Below, one piece after another: positions 21,386-32,320 of a stretch of DNA of 64,000 nt (positions are counted from its first letter, which is position 1; each line of letters opens with the position of its first letter). The notes under the pieces are model-generated. The model saw nothing but the letters and a program-made list of their open reading frames with translations. It ran no database searches and had not been told where the DNA came from. The stretch spans positions 219,001 to 283,000 of the forward strand of contig JAOTOL010001166.1 of NCBI GenBank assembly GCA_034440575.1, written 5' to 3'. Position numbers and translations under genes: made by a program. The stretch comes from Imbricaverruca yamaguchii (taxonomy: Eukaryota; Arthropoda; Thecostraca; Neoverrucidae).

Positions 21386-21735
21386 ATTTACGCACACCAT
21401 TCCGGTCCCGCATGCAATTTGGAAACTTTCGGCAACATAGTTGTTAAATTTGTTTACTTCGTAGCAGAAAAAAAAACATTGTGCTGGTCCTAGTCTTTGA
21501 TAAGACAAAAATAAATCCAAGCTCGGTCAAGCTACTCTAGTGGATGGAGCGGGTTACATCTCATCGATAGGCTCTGAGCTTCAATCTCACAAACCGCTGG
21601 ATTTTTTTTAGTGCACGTATGATCAATCGAAGTAGATGATCCCATCAGTGATTCATCGCTTGCTAGTCGCGCGCGCCGTAAACATCAAATGTTATCCTCG
21701 GTACGGGATGTGCAACCTTCGTAATGTCTTCCGCC
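21386..21735. other. No gene; possible decayed tRNA-like head
   Basis: GGATGGAGCGGG...CTTCAATCTCACAAACCG near 21541-21598 loosely recalls a tRNA box A/box B pair. It is too diverged to assign. Confidence 0.25.
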
Positions 21736-21946
21736 CAGTGGCGCAGCCAGGATTCTGTTGCGGGGGTTGGTTTTTTTCTTTTTTTTGGGGGGGACCCAAA
21801 AAGATGTCATGGAAAAGATGCTTTCACAGCGCGATGCGTTTGGTTTTTATTTGGTGGCAAGAATCGCAAAATGTCTGGTTTGATTTGGTGTATTTTTCAT
21901 TGATAAGGGGAGTGGGCACCGGGCCCGGGCCCTGGCTGCGCCTCTA
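21736..21946. mobile_element. hAT-like non-autonomous element
   Basis: Left end CAGTGGCGCAGCCAGGAT; right end, read inward, TAGAGGCGCAGCCAGGG. About 14 bp of inverted match. The interior has T and G homopolymers and no coding frame. No identical 8-bp flanks are visible, so the edges may have decayed. Confidence 0.6.
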
Positions 21947-22648
21947 CCGCTGTAAATTTCCAGTAAACCTCGCACATATATCTCATGTCATCTCCTGTCG
22001 TACGACCATACCCTCCCCCTCCCCCACAACGGACGACCGCTGCTGGCGGACACTCGGTTGCTGGCACTAGACCGGACACGTTTTTTCGCGCCAAATCTCG
22101 CGTGACTTGTTCGCACGCTGCTGCGAATCGATTCGTCGTGGAATGTCGCCGCCGCCTGTCTGATTGGGCCGCACGCCACAGAGCGGGCGCTGAACTCGCG
22201 CCGCTCCTGTTTGCCATAGGGGTCCGCCAGTGCGAAGATTGCCGAGTAACTCTCAGGAACTGGACTAACCAGTGATATGTTTAAAACAACACCTTCTGAG
22301 ACATTCATTGGTCCATGCCTGACATCCGAAGGTCAGGCAAGGCAGTGTCGTAATTCTACGTTCAAATCGAATTCGCCATGCTTGGAAAAAGGCCGATAAA
22401 CGGACATGCAAAATCAGCATGGAACGACCGGCGCCACGCTAGTGTTCCGTGCGGGTTTCGGGGCGCATTGTTCGGCATCCCAAGTTTAGCTTCGAGGTCC
22501 ACTCATTCTTGGGTGGTTCGTTCATAGTAGACTCATGCATGCATGGCGAAGCATGAGTCAAAACCATAAATCACTGAATAATGCCGCCCGTACTTTGGAA
22601 TGGCTACATCCATAGCTATCACATCGCAGCGCTGGGACTGGTGTCCGT
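21947..22648. other. No gene seen
   Basis: Unique sequence with a GCATGCATGG palindrome near 22535. Open frames of about 100 codons overlap on both strands. Confidence 0.35.
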
Positions 22649-22660
22649 GGTCTCGACAAG

Positions 22661-22844
22661 AAGAAGAACCTTGTGCTCTTTAACGACGCATTCAACCGCC
22701 AGGTTATATAGCGTTACCAACCTTAGCCACCGGCCGACCGATTGGTCGCGGGCGGACTCGATAATGCCGCCAGTTACGAGATTCGAACCCACAATCCTGC
22801 GATCAAGAGTCCGACATCCTACCGACCGAGCTACCGCGGCACCT
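22661..22844 (-). mobile_element. SINE-B, minus strand
   Basis: Tail GAAGAACCTTGTGCTCTTTA and ACGACGCATTCAACCG, central CCGACCGATTGGTCGCGG, box B as ATTCGAACCC and head ending GACCGAGCTACCGCGGC. The duplication GGTCTCGACAAG/GGTCCCGACAAG (22649-22660, 22845-22856) differs at one base. Confidence 0.88.
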
Positions 22845-22907
22845 GGTCCCGACAAGGCGCACCTTCATCACGGCCGTTACCGTGACAGCCCTCGAGGAAG
22901 CTGGAAT

Positions 22908-23105
22908 CCGTGTTTTCAGCCACCAGCTGACTAGTGAGGGGAGGCTGGGATAGCTGGTCAGTGTTCTCAGCCACCAGCTGCCAGAGTGAGGAGAGTGGGG
23001 GGTTTGCCAATGCCATGATGGTGAGGGGAAACTGGGCTATCTATCAATGTTCTCAGTCATCAGCTGACAAGTGAGAGGGAAGCTGGGATGGCCGTCTGTG
23101 TTCTC
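22908..23105. repeat. Minisatellite, about 60-bp period
   Basis: Three to four diverged units with TTCTCAGCCACCAGCTGAC, AGTGAGGGGAAGCTGGGAT and GTCAGTG. Confidence 0.75.
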
Positions 23106-23470
23106 GGCCGCCAGAACAGTGTCAGGCAGTCTCAATGTCAGACCGAGTGAGGACGGCGTCTCGACAGCGGTGTCGAACCAATCACCTCCCGTTAAGTGCA
23201 GACTATTGCCTGACACTATGTCGGGGTATTGGATGACCCGACCCCGGGGTACGTTCCGGGTTGGCGTGGCGAGCTGTGAGCCCGACCTGGGAGCGCCGCA
23301 CGAGCGACTGCTCAGAATTAGGGTTGTAAAACGCACAGATGGCACGTCTTGAGACATCCGGACGTCAGATGGTGGGGGGGGTTTTCCGGGCCGCAACTAT
23401 TCGCGGAGCGGCCCAGAGTCGTTGGCTGGCCCCGGCCCCGCTGCGTGGAATATTCCACATCGTCCTGGCG
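23106..23470. other. No gene seen
   Basis: Unique GC-rich sequence; 93-119 codon frames on opposite strands overlap and lack domains. Confidence 0.35.
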
Positions 23471-23473
23471 GGG

Positions 23474-23640
23474 CCGCGGCAGCTCAGTCGGTGGAGCGTC
23501 GGACTCTTGGTCGCAAGGTTGTGGGTTCGAATCTCACAACCGGCGGCATTTGCCGAGTCCACCCGCGACCAATCGGCGTGATAGGTTGGCGGCCTAGTGG
23601 TCGAGTGATTCGTAAAAGAACGCAATGTTCTTCTTCACGT
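23474..23640 (+). mobile_element. SINE-B copy
   Basis: A clean head: CAGCTCAGTCGGTGGAGCG, GACTCTTGGTCGCAAGGTTG, box B GGTTCGAATCT. The central domain is CGACCAATCGGCGTGATAGG. The tail has lost part of the CGACGCTATATGAC segment and ends AAAGAACGCAATGTTCTTC. Possible diverged flanks CATCGTCCTGGC/CGTCGGCCTGGC. Confidence 0.85.
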
Positions 23641-24215
23641 CGGCCTGGCTTCAGCTCCAAGTGTATATCACGTGACATAATATGGCTGCTGAATTGAAAA
23701 ACAGCATGCTTGATATACGTCGAAAATATAAATGTCGGAAATGTTTTGCTTCAGCAGGCAATCATACCGTTCAGACGCATAGAAAGCATGCTTTTTCAAT
23801 TCAACAGTCATATTATGTCTGCTGGCTGCGTGGTTTGTGCGTAGCTTCATGAATCAGGCCACGCCCCTTTTGCGGCATTCTGCCACCTTCCCGAGTGCAG
23901 TTGGAGAGGTCGTTGCAACCAATCCCCTGACATTTAGAAACGGAGAGAGCAGCACGCAACAAAACCAGCGCGTTGCGCGCCACGAGGTCTCGTGACTGGC
24001 TGACGAATTTTATACTTCGGGTCACTGGATGAGATCTCAACCAAGGGTGTTGATATCCGAACATGATTGGGGGATAGAGGAAGTGGGCGAGCCGAGCTGG
24101 ATTGGGGTGGCCCACCACATATGGTCTCATGCTAAAGGTTAATTGAGTTGTTTACACCCTACCAGATCCATCATCGATTATTTGGGAGTAATAAGTGAGA
24201 TAAATAGCCGATAAT
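23641..24215. other. No gene seen
   Basis: AT-richer unique sequence. AGCATGCTT and GAAAGCATGC motifs with AATTGAAAAA/TTTTTCAATT form a dispersed inverted repeat at 23690-23800. Confidence 0.35.
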
Positions 24216-24971
24216 TTGCGATTTTGGCGAAAAACAGCCCGACGTGTTTCCTCTCATGACGCCAAAGGTCATTGGCGTGACAGAACGTCTACAAACTGTT
24301 CGCACCACAACATCAGCAATGAATGTCCAGCCAGTTACCCAAGCGGGAGCGCGACGACACGTGCCGTTTTCCCGTGGTCGCCGAAAAGAAGCCTACGGGC
24401 GGTTACACACCACCATCTTCTCTGTGGAGAGAATAGACCAAACTGCCCTCGATGTCACGCACCGCTGTCTGTTCGTCACGTTTTGATCTGGTGCCCTCTG
24501 CTGGCCGATGACCGAAGACGGTTATTTGGAGCCGCACAGTCGCTGTCACTCCGCGACCTCCTTGGTGACCACTCGCGCGCGGTAACTTCGGGACAACTGT
24601 TTCGCTTTTTATCGGATGTTGCCTTCAAAGCGATTTACACACCTCACCGACATGTAGCACTATACGCTCGGAACCGTGACATGTCGCTCCAACTGATTTT
24701 CGCTTACACTTGCTCTTGCTGTTTCACTGTTTCACTGATGTTACTCCCGTTTCACTGTTCCACTGATGTCTACTCGCGCTTGCGCCTTCTGTTTCACTGT
24801 TTCAATGATGTTACTCCCGTTTCACTGTTTCACTGATGATATCTGCCCGTATTCTGAATGTTCGTTTACTACTGTTGGCACCAATCATCCTAAGTTGTCA
24901 ATCTAACATTGTTATGGGCACTGTATGACCGAAGCAGTCGAAGCGCCCCTAAGCCCAAATAACCAACCAAC
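24216..24971 (+). pseudogene. 3' end of an RNase H-type LINE (partner candidate)
   Basis: Remnant of the C-terminus of a non-LTR retrotransposon polyprotein. The clearest stretch reads THHHLLCGENRPNCPRC, then LSVRHVLIWCPLL, a Cys-x2-Cys...His...Cys signature found after the RNase H domain of I/jockey-type LINEs. It continues through FRFLSDVAFK. Upstream the frame is broken: RGRRKEAYGRL lies in another frame. The 3' untranslated part has degenerate repeats of GTTTCACTGATGTTACTCCC (24700-24840). It then ends with GGGCACTGTATGACCGAAGC, GAAGCGCCCC and CCCAAATAACCAACC, the same hairpin tail as the SINEs. The reverse transcriptase part is absent, so the copy is 5'-truncated. The clade is inferred from a few motifs. 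Confidence 0.7.
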
Positions 24972-25236
24972 AGCAACCCACTCCCCGTTTCCTGCCCGTC
25001 GGATGGCTAGATTTGACCCCCGACTCGATTATGCGGACAGAGGAAAACCTCCCCATTGTTGACCAGCTGTGGGCGGGTGTCCTCCGCATGGAATAGTAAC
25101 GGTCCGGGCATTGCCGCGTTTGCAAACGCCCGGCGGGCCCGCAGTGTCCGAATGACCTGGTGGCCGAGGTGGGGAAGGGGGGTGGCCGTGACAGAGACTG
25201 TGGCTTTCACACGTGCTCGATTTGCCCGGCACGTCT

Positions 25237-25396
25237 GTTGGTTGGTTATTGGTTTTACGACGCATCGACCGTTGAGTCATGCACCGTCGCCAATCTCACA
25301 CAGATTGGTCGCGGGCGAAGAGTAGCGACAGGTGAGACTAGAACCTATAACTTTTCGGTTATGAGACGGGCAGCTTACCCTGAGACCACTCGTCCC
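25237..25396 (-). mobile_element. SINE-A, minus strand
   Basis: GGTTGGTTATTGGTTTTACG tail, CATCGACCGTTGAGTCATGC, central part with CAGATTGGTCGCGG (the loop is shortened), CGAAGAGTAGCGACAGGTGA, box B TAGAACC mutated, and head ending CACTCGTCCC. GCCCGGCACGT precedes it and GTGCCCGGCACGT follows it, a probable target duplication. Confidence 0.85.
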
Positions 25397-26094
25397 TGTG
25401 CCCGGCACGTTGGCACGATCGCGTCGCACTGCACGTGGTTCGCACACGCGCCGCGTCAGGTCGTGTGCCGCCGTGTCCGTGTCGTGTCGTGTGACGTACC
25501 GGTGTGTCGTGCACGTGGCGTGACGGCCCGTGCCGGCACGTGACTGCGGGGCGGCGCCGGACGTGAGTCAGCTGTTGTTCACATGGCTGGCGTGGGTGGG
25601 CCGCACCGCTGCACGTGTGGTGACAGTCGGACCGGGTGGGACACAACAGCGAAGCTACATAATTGGCTGTGTCGCTCTCCACATCCGGTCTGCATTTCTG
25701 ACGTCATTCCGGTCGAAATGTCATCGTGTCTCCGCCTGCAGTCCCAATAGCTAGTCGATCGGTGGCCGTTATTATCTAACTGTTTATTTAACGTAGCATA
25801 ATATTTATGTATATTTTTGTCGATGTACTGTGTGCTGGATGTGTCGGCATGTAGGATGGCGATATTGGGTTTCCGTGTAAGTACGCGACGCGATGACAGG
25901 GCCTATTGAGATCCGAGGATGCCTGTGGTGGCGGTATTCTACACACCTGATGGTGCTGCGGTTGACAGAATGATTAGTGTCTGGCTAAAGGTGCACATCA
26001 CCGCAGAAGGGCGCGTTTGGCATGGTTTTCTGGTGAGGCGGCCGGTCGCCCAACACCCCAACGTTATTTTTGGCTCCCAGTTGCGTCACTGAAG
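25397..26094. other. No gene; TGT/CGTG-rich patch
   Basis: 25400-25560 is dense in CGTGT, GCACGT and GTGCCG motifs without a fixed period. The remainder is unique sequence with no gene. Confidence 0.4.
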
Positions 26095-26905
26095 TGCGGT
26101 GCTGACCTGTCGCCGATATGGGGAAGCTCCGCCCCTTCTCCCGCAGCAGGGCCAGTAGCTGCTGCCGACCTGCCGCCGGTCCCGGAGACGGCTCCACCCC
26201 TGCTCTCCTCTCCAGCAGGTCCAGCGGGTGGTACTAACCCGTCGCCGGTACCGGGGGCGGCTCCGCCCTCCCCCCCCCCAGCAGGCCCAGCGAGTTTCGT
26301 CCATGCCCCCCCCCCCCACACACACAGCAGGCCCAGTGAGTGCTGCTGACCTGTCGCCGGTACCGGGGGCGGCTGCGCCCCTGTCCCCACAGCTGGTCCA
26401 GTGACTGTCGTCTGATCTGGTCCAGTGACTGTCGACTGTCAGCTGGTCCAGTGAGTGTTGCTAACCTGTCGTTGGTACCGGGGGCGGCTCCGCCCTGCCC
26501 TCCCCAGCTGGTCCAGTGAGTGTTGCTAACCTGTCGCCGGTACCGGAGGCGGCTCCACCCCTGCTCCCTCCCCCAGCTGGTCCAGTAAGTGCTGCTAACC
26601 CGTCGCCGGTACAGGGGGCGGCTCCGCCCCTGCCCCCTCCCCAGCTGGTCCAGTGAGTGCTGCTAACCCGTCGCCGATACAGGGGGCGGCTCCGCCCCTG
26701 CCCCCTCCCCAGCTGGTCCAGTGAGTGCTGCTAACCCGTCGCCGATACAGGGGGCGGCTCCGCCCCTGCCCCCTCCCCAGCAGGTCCAGCGGGTGCTGCT
26801 AACCCGTCGCCGATACAGGGGGCGGCTCTGCCCCTGCCCCATCCCCCAGCAGGTCCAGCGGGTGGTGCTAACCTGTCGCCGATACAGGGGGCGGCTCCGC
26901 CCCTG
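26095..26905. repeat. 68-bp minisatellite with GC-box palindromes
   Basis: About twelve units of GTGCTGCTAACCCGTCGCCG, ATACAGGGGGCGGCTCCGCC, CCTGCCCCCTCCCCAGCTGG and TCCAGTGA. Each carries GGGGCGG-CT-CCGCCCC, a perfect 7-bp palindrome that contains GC boxes on both strands. Left-hand units are more diverged. Confidence 0.92.
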
Positions 26906-27393
26906 CAGGCGGAGGCCGACGTCGGTGCGCCCGCCGCCCGCCAGCCACCACCTGCGCTCGGTGTCCAGTGTGTTGACGGCCCGCCCTGGCCCGCTGCCAC
27001 TCCGGCCGCCAGCGCTTAATCACCGTCATCGGCAGCGACGGCCATCATTCAGCTATCGACTGGCGGATCGTCGCCCGTGACGATGGCCGCTGATGACGGT
27101 GGTCGGCTGTATCGGGTCCCGGGGCGCGGCCCACTTCAGCGCCGTCAGCGGCGCCGTCAGCTTATTTGGGCGGGCGGAGCGCGTTCCCGCGGGCTGGAAA
27201 GTCTGCGTTTCGATGTGTTAATCGGCCGGTTGTTGAGGGTGCGGCAGCGGGGCGGTCGGTGCGCGCGCCCCCGGGGAAATGTCCGGCTGCGCCACTGGTC
27301 AGCATTGGTGCACGGCGACTCGGTTTTGTCGGAGGCGAGGGACTGGTCGTTCGTGCTTGTTCTGGCCGCCCACCGCCATTAGGCGTGTGTGGT
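26906..27393. other. GC-rich, no gene seen
   Basis: CpG-rich sequence with composition-driven open frames. GACGGTGATTAAGCGC and ATGACGGTGG motifs recur, nothing more. Confidence 0.35.
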
Positions 27394-27407
27394 TTTGCAC
27401 CCCATGA

Positions 27408-27567
27408 TGGTGGCTATTGATTTTGCGACACGTCGACCATTGAGTCATGTAGCGTCGCCAATCTCTCACGTCGATTGGTTGCGGGCAAAGAGCGGCGACA
27501 GGTCAGGCTCGAACCCACAATCTTTCGATTGTGAGATGGGCAGCTTGCCCCTAGACTACTCGTCCCC
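27408..27567 (-). mobile_element. SINE-A, minus strand, perfect target duplication
   Basis: Full A family in reverse: TATTGATTTTGCGACACGTC, GAGTCATGTAGCGTCGCCAA, CGTCGATTGGTTGCGGG, GAGCGGCGACAGGTCA, box B as GCTCGAACCC and head ending CTACTCGTCCCC. TTTGCACCCCATGA flanks it exactly (27394-27407 and 27568-27581). This is one of the youngest-looking insertions in the window. Confidence 0.93.
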
Positions 27568-27581
27568 TTTGCACCCCATGA

Positions 27582-28110
27582 ACACCGGTGGTCGTGCGCT
27601 CTAAAAGTGAACATTTTCTCTTCTCCATGATCCAGTGCTGTCCTCCTGACCTCTCAACGTTTACCGGCAGAGGAAGCTCTCAGCCTTCTCGGTAGCAATA
27701 TTCCAACCTCTCCTGTGTCTCATCGATGACCTTCGGAAGCCAGTTTCCGAGCAGCGTGGTTAATGTGGCCTGTCGAATCGCATTAAAAATCACTCGCCGC
27801 GTCATAAATCCGTCCGTCACCGCCCGCCTGCTGCAACCGATCCACCAATCCCCGCTCTGGAAAAGCCCAACTCTCTGGAGACGTAGTTTCGGCCTTGTCT
27901 TGGCTTCATTTCTGTCGGAAGGCGGCGGCGTCCAGCGCGGAAATGTGTCTGCGCTTGATTATCACATCAGATAGGAACCAGATTATCACATCAGATGTCC
28001 TCCAGCCTGCCGCGCAGTGACAAAGCCAGAGTCGGAGCACATATTCGGGCGCCGAAGAGCGATATGATTTCATTCCATATACGCACCGCAATAACACTAC
28101 AGGATTTTGG
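27582..28110. other. No gene seen
   Basis: Unique sequence. A TTATCACATCAGATAGGAACC/TTATCACATCAGATG direct repeat lies near 27958-27996. Confidence 0.35.
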
Positions 28111-28120
28111 CATGCTAATT

Positions 28121-28302
28121 GGGGGGGGGGGGGCGCTATCTTAGTGCGTAGAACGTCTGATTCATGATCGATTGTGGGTTTGAACCTCACCACCGAAGGC
28201 ATTTACCGAGTCCACCTGCGACCAATCGACGCAAGAGGTTGGCGACGCTATATGACCTAGCGGTTGTATGCATCGTAAAAGAACACAAGGTCCTTCTTCT
28301 GA
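28121..28302 (+). mobile_element. SINE-B copy
   Basis: A diverged head (GCGTAGAACGTCTGATTCAT, box B GGTTTGAACCT), then GAGTCCACCTGCGACCAATC, GACGCAAGAGGTTGGCGACG, CTATATGACCTAGCGGTTG and TCGTAAAAGAACACAAGGTC. CATGCTAA at 28111-28118 and 28303-28310 may be the target duplication. Confidence 0.82.
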
Positions 28303-28413
28303 CATGCTAAATGAACGTTATGGGCCCTAAATGCGCTAATTGGCGCTAACAGCGCTAAACAACTAACTACCTAACTAGGGACGGAACACCCCCGAGGAAG
28401 GTGTGCGCTGAGG

Positions 28414-28511
28414 GGACGAGTGGTCTTGGGGTAAGCTGCTCGTCTCACAATCGATAGATCATGGGTTCGAGTCTCACTTGTCGATGTGTCGTAAAGCCAA
28501 TAGCCACCAAT
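28414..28511 (+). mobile_element. SINE-A lacking the central domain
   Basis: The head (CGAGTGGTCTTGGGGTAAGC, box B GGTTCGAGTCT) joins directly to GATGTGTCGTAAAGCCAATA. About 65 bp including the whole central domain is missing. The junction falls at GTCG, which in full copies ends the head region and also precedes ATGTGTCG. Flanks GTGTGCGCTGAGG at 28401-28413 and 28512-28524 are identical, so this short form itself may have retroposed. Confidence 0.85.
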
Positions 28512-28524
28512 GTGTGCGCTGAGG

Positions 28525-29764
28525 ACAGCCATCTCCCCGCCTCCTGAGCGTGTGTATGTGTGTGTGCGTGTGTGTATGTGTAGAGGGAGGGGGTGGCGGC
28601 CATCCAATTGCAGGCCGGCGTTTCGCGGCGCCGCCGGCGCCCCCCCCCCCCCGGGAGCCGGCCTTCGGCGCCCATCTCCTGACGTTGTCTCTGAGCGCAC
28701 GCTGCGCCGCCGCATCGATTGTGCCGAGCGGAGGGGAACTGCTCGGCGGTGCGGAGGGGAGAGACGACGCGTGGAGAAACGTCGGCCGTGTCGGTTCGAC
28801 TCGAGTGGACTGCGAGGGCGGCTCTTGGCTGGCGCCAAAGTTGCTTGGCGCCGTGACGTGTGCGATTGCGTGGTGGTCATGTCGGGTCCGTACAGATCAG
28901 CGAATGCATGCACACAGATATAATAACGGCACTAGTAAGAAGCGTCAGCCCTCTGAAAGACCAGCCTGCTGTCCCAACGACTATCCCGCTATGTGTGTCT
29001 ATGTCCCAGCAGTCGTAGGACCATTCCACATCCTCTTCCGCATGCACGCACTCATCGATTGCTGCCAAGACGCGTAGCTGAGGGAGCTGTTACGTCTCTG
29101 TTGGATGGGAAATGGCTTCCACCCATCTCATGTATCAGGATAAGTGAAACGGGTGCCCGGTGCGATAAAAAGTGATTTTTCATTGGAGGCCATGGCGATA
29201 TATCTTGGATGATCGTTGACAGGAGTAGGCTGATGCAAGAACCTGAAGCAGATGCCGTAGGTGTAGCGTCCCCTTGCCGGCTACATGAGCATGCAGGAGA
29301 ATATTTGTTAGATATTTGCAGGAGCTGTTAAACCTTCGAGCCTCAATTCTTCCATAATATTTTGAAGCAGTTTTCCTGATCATATGGTGGGGTACACTCA
29401 AAATATTTTTGATCCTTTGTCCATAGAGCTTCCCAGGACGTTTTTTTGCGGATGGAAGAGAAGAGGATTCTCCATACCTCCATACCCTGCCATAATGTTA
29501 GCGTTGCACTTTGTTTTCATTTCTCGACAACGTCCACTCTATTTGTGCGTCGGCATTCTTGCAGGACTTTTCACGGGGCCTCTCGCAGACCCTCTGTAAT
29601 CTACGTTCCTGTGTGCTGAATGCAGACGCAGCCGGTCGCGCAGCCGGGATATTTCCCGAGGGAAGAGCGGCTCAGTGATGGATGGGAAGCGGGCCGCCGT
29701 GCTGGCCAGCCGTTGATGCGCCAACACACGATGGCCTGGCGGGGCAGGGAGCGTTATTCGCCCG
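28525..29764. other. No gene; short (GT)n and CpG-rich block
   Basis: A GTGT-rich microsatellite lies at 28546-28582, then a C12 run and CpG-rich DNA to about 28870. The 137-180 codon frames here overlap on opposite strands. The rest is unique. Confidence 0.35.
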
Positions 29765-30222
29765 CTCCCCCGTCGGCTGGGTCACTGGCTCCCCAGTCGG
29801 CTGGGTCACTGGCTCCCCCGTCGGCTGGGTCACTGGCTCCCCAGTCGGCTGGGTCACTGGCTCCCCCGTCGGCTGGGTCACTGGCTCCCCAGTCGGCTGG
29901 GTCACTGGCTCCCCAGTCGGTTGGGTCACTGGCCCCCCGTCGGCTGGGTCACTGGCTCCTCAGTCGGCTGGGTCACTGGCTCCCCGATCGGCTGGGTCAC
30001 TGGCTCCCCTTGTCGGCTGGGTCACTGGCCCCCCGTCGGCTGGGTCCTGCCCCTCTGTCCTGGCTGGCCCCCGTCGGCTGGGTCACCGGCCCCCGTCGGC
30101 TGGGTCACTGGCCCCCGTCGGCTGGGTCACTCGGTTCCGTCGGCTGGGTCACTGGCTCCCCAGTCGGCTGGGTCACTGGCTCCCCGTCGGCTGGGTCACT
30201 GGCTCCCCCGTCGGCTGAGTCA
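29765..30222. repeat. 24-bp minisatellite
   Basis: CCCCGTCGGCTGGGTCACTG plus GCTC units, about 19 copies, with single-base gains and losses after about 29930 that change frame. The GSLAP and QPTGEPVT peptides are artefacts. Confidence 0.93.
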
Positions 30223-30756
30223 CTGGACGTGGCAGTTGTTCCAATCCCTAGGGCTTTGACAATTGTAGTTTCGTCGGCAAATTCGCCCGGACGGTGTCGG
30301 GAAAGCCTAAGTTTGCAGTTGGTAGTGATATTTGTTAGCGTTGTCGATTCGAGTTCGAAAACTGTGCTTAATGCCCATAGCGTAAGCTGTAGCGGAAGCT
30401 GCCGTGCTTCATAGTAATCTGAACACAATGTCCTTGGAGCCGCCTGATGACTGATGACTGATGACCATTATAAATGGTTTCGTTCCAAACTTCGGAAGGG
30501 GAAATATAATTTGATCCATGCTTTGTTCATCTGAAAGTGAGGGGCGGCTCGCTAGGGACATGGGACCTAATAACTAACTAACTGGGGACATGGCCCCCTC
30601 ATGGAAAGGTGAGGGAAAGCTCTGACCATGAAAACTCGTTCCTCCGAGGAGGCTCGGGTGCATCCGCCCGCTCAACAGCTTTATCAGCCCAGCTCTCAGA
30701 TGAAAAGCGTCCTCGTAGGAGGAAAGGACATCACTCCAGCACACTTAAGTGCACCC
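30223..30756. other. No gene; trace of a tail
   Basis: Unique. CCTAATAACTAACTAACT at about 30566-30583 sits between GGGACATGG and GGGGACATGG and may be an ultra-short retroposon tail. Otherwise nothing. Confidence 0.35.
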
Positions 30757-30930
30757 GCTCCCCTCAACTGATTTTTTCAGTCGAAGGCGCCCGTCCATGG
30801 GCTCGCACAGCGGCGCCCCTACGAGGAAACGACGACCCCCCAGAAGAGTGCCTCGCCGCAATGGGAATTCCAGGGTCCGCGCCTGGATCCATTCCTGGAT
30901 CCGGGCCTGTTGAAAGTGGACTGCGTTTTG
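30757..30930 (+). repeat. Dispersed repeat R3, copy 2
   Basis: Partner of 1228-1400, with GAAGGCGCCCGTCCATGG, CGCCCCTACGAGGAAACGAC, AGAGTGCCTCGCCGC and GGGTCCGCGCCTGGATCC. GGATCCATTCCTGGATCC forms a local palindrome. Confidence 0.6.
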
Positions 30931-32267
30931 CTTCCTACCGCTTGTGTGTGTGTATGGCGCCGGAAGTAGTTAGAACAATAGATGCTACTCTTCCTTTCAC
31001 GGTATCAATTGATGTTCAGGCAGCAGATGAGAAAATGCATAGGGACAGCATAACAAAAGTATGCTTTGAACATCGTAGCCTGTGTGGCCTTGGGTAGCTC
31101 AGGGGATACTCTCCACACCATTATAAATTTATATCGAACTGGTGGCGATTTTTAGCACGGACTTCTGACCTCCCACCAAAACAACCTGTGCGTATCTACC
31201 GTGTCTGACATAATCTTACCTTTCTACACAACGCCACCTTTTGCTTTCAACAGACCTGGGCGGCCTATCTTCATGGCTGAGGTAGAACGGCGCCCACTAG
31301 GTAGAACGGGGCCTTTTACGACTGCCGACAGCACTCGACACGACGCTGGTTGAACGGGTGGGTCTGCTGGGGAGGGGCATGTACCCCATATGTTTTGCTT
31401 CATTATGTCTTCACAGACGTCTAGGAAAAGGAAGCCGGTCTGCTATGGTCAGACCCATCCAGACCCGACCGAAGACCGATTAAGATGCCCTGAAGCTCCG
31501 AGCAGACCTGTAGTATGTGTAGAATGGCCAGTGGCCGTCCAAAAGACCTGTTGGAAGCCCTGAGCACATCCAAAAGAACAAACACAATTAAAAGCTTGTC
31601 GGTCTTGAACGGGCTTTGTGAATGGGCTTTCGGTATTTTCCATCGCCGACACCGGGATGGTGGGGGCCGGCACTGGGAATGACGGTGGGGAGGGGGAGGG
31701 GGCGATGTCGGTGGCCGGCACAGCGTCTCATCCTGGGCCGACAAACAGTGCCATTAGCGGGCCGCGGCAACCCGGCGCGCATCGATCGCCGCACTGCGTC
31801 GTAATTGTATTCGGGCGGCGGCGGCTGGCTTGGGACGCGGGGCGCGGCGGCCGCGATCACATCACTTCTGGGGGCCGATCGGCCCTCGGCCCGCCTGCGA
31901 ATAGGCCACACACGGCACCCACCGGTACGTTCGAGCACTGTCGGAAAGCCAAAGGTGCCGTGCTCTCCTATCAGTTCAACGCATATTGGTTGCGTGCCCC
32001 AGAGTTGCTCATGAGCGAAGACGTCACTTCGGGCGCGCTTCAGTCTCGCTACGGGAACTATTTGGGGATTACTCGGCCTTTATTCAATCGGGACAGCTAT
32101 TCCGCTTCCTTCCAGAGGTTGCGTTTTCTCTGGTATATACGCCCCACTAATGCGATCTCAGGTATATAGTAAAAACCAGGATGGTTATGCTGTATGTCGT
32201 GACCGTGGATTTGCTAATGTGTCGCATTTAGTAGCTTCAATCGTTTCCAGCTTTAAAACTGCACGGG
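30931..32267. other. No gene seen
   Basis: Unique sequence, CpG-rich from 31650 to 31950. The 183-codon plus frame at 31618-32169 has no domain and is opposed by minus frames across its first half. Confidence 0.35.
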
Positions 32268-32320
32268 CGCTACACGGCCACTGCAGTCGGCGCTCCTCTG
32301 AACCCCAATAACCAACCAAT
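32268..32320 (+). mobile_element. Retroposon tail fragment
   Basis: GGGCGCTACACGGCCACTGC, AGTCGGCGCTCC and CCCCAATAACCAACC. One arm of the stem is mutated (GCGCTCC). No clear target duplication. Confidence 0.65.

Noticed and set aside
24700..24840. Independent minisatellite of GTTTCACTGATG
   Set aside because: The same units precede the same tail at 34740-34815, so they are part of the LINE 3' end.
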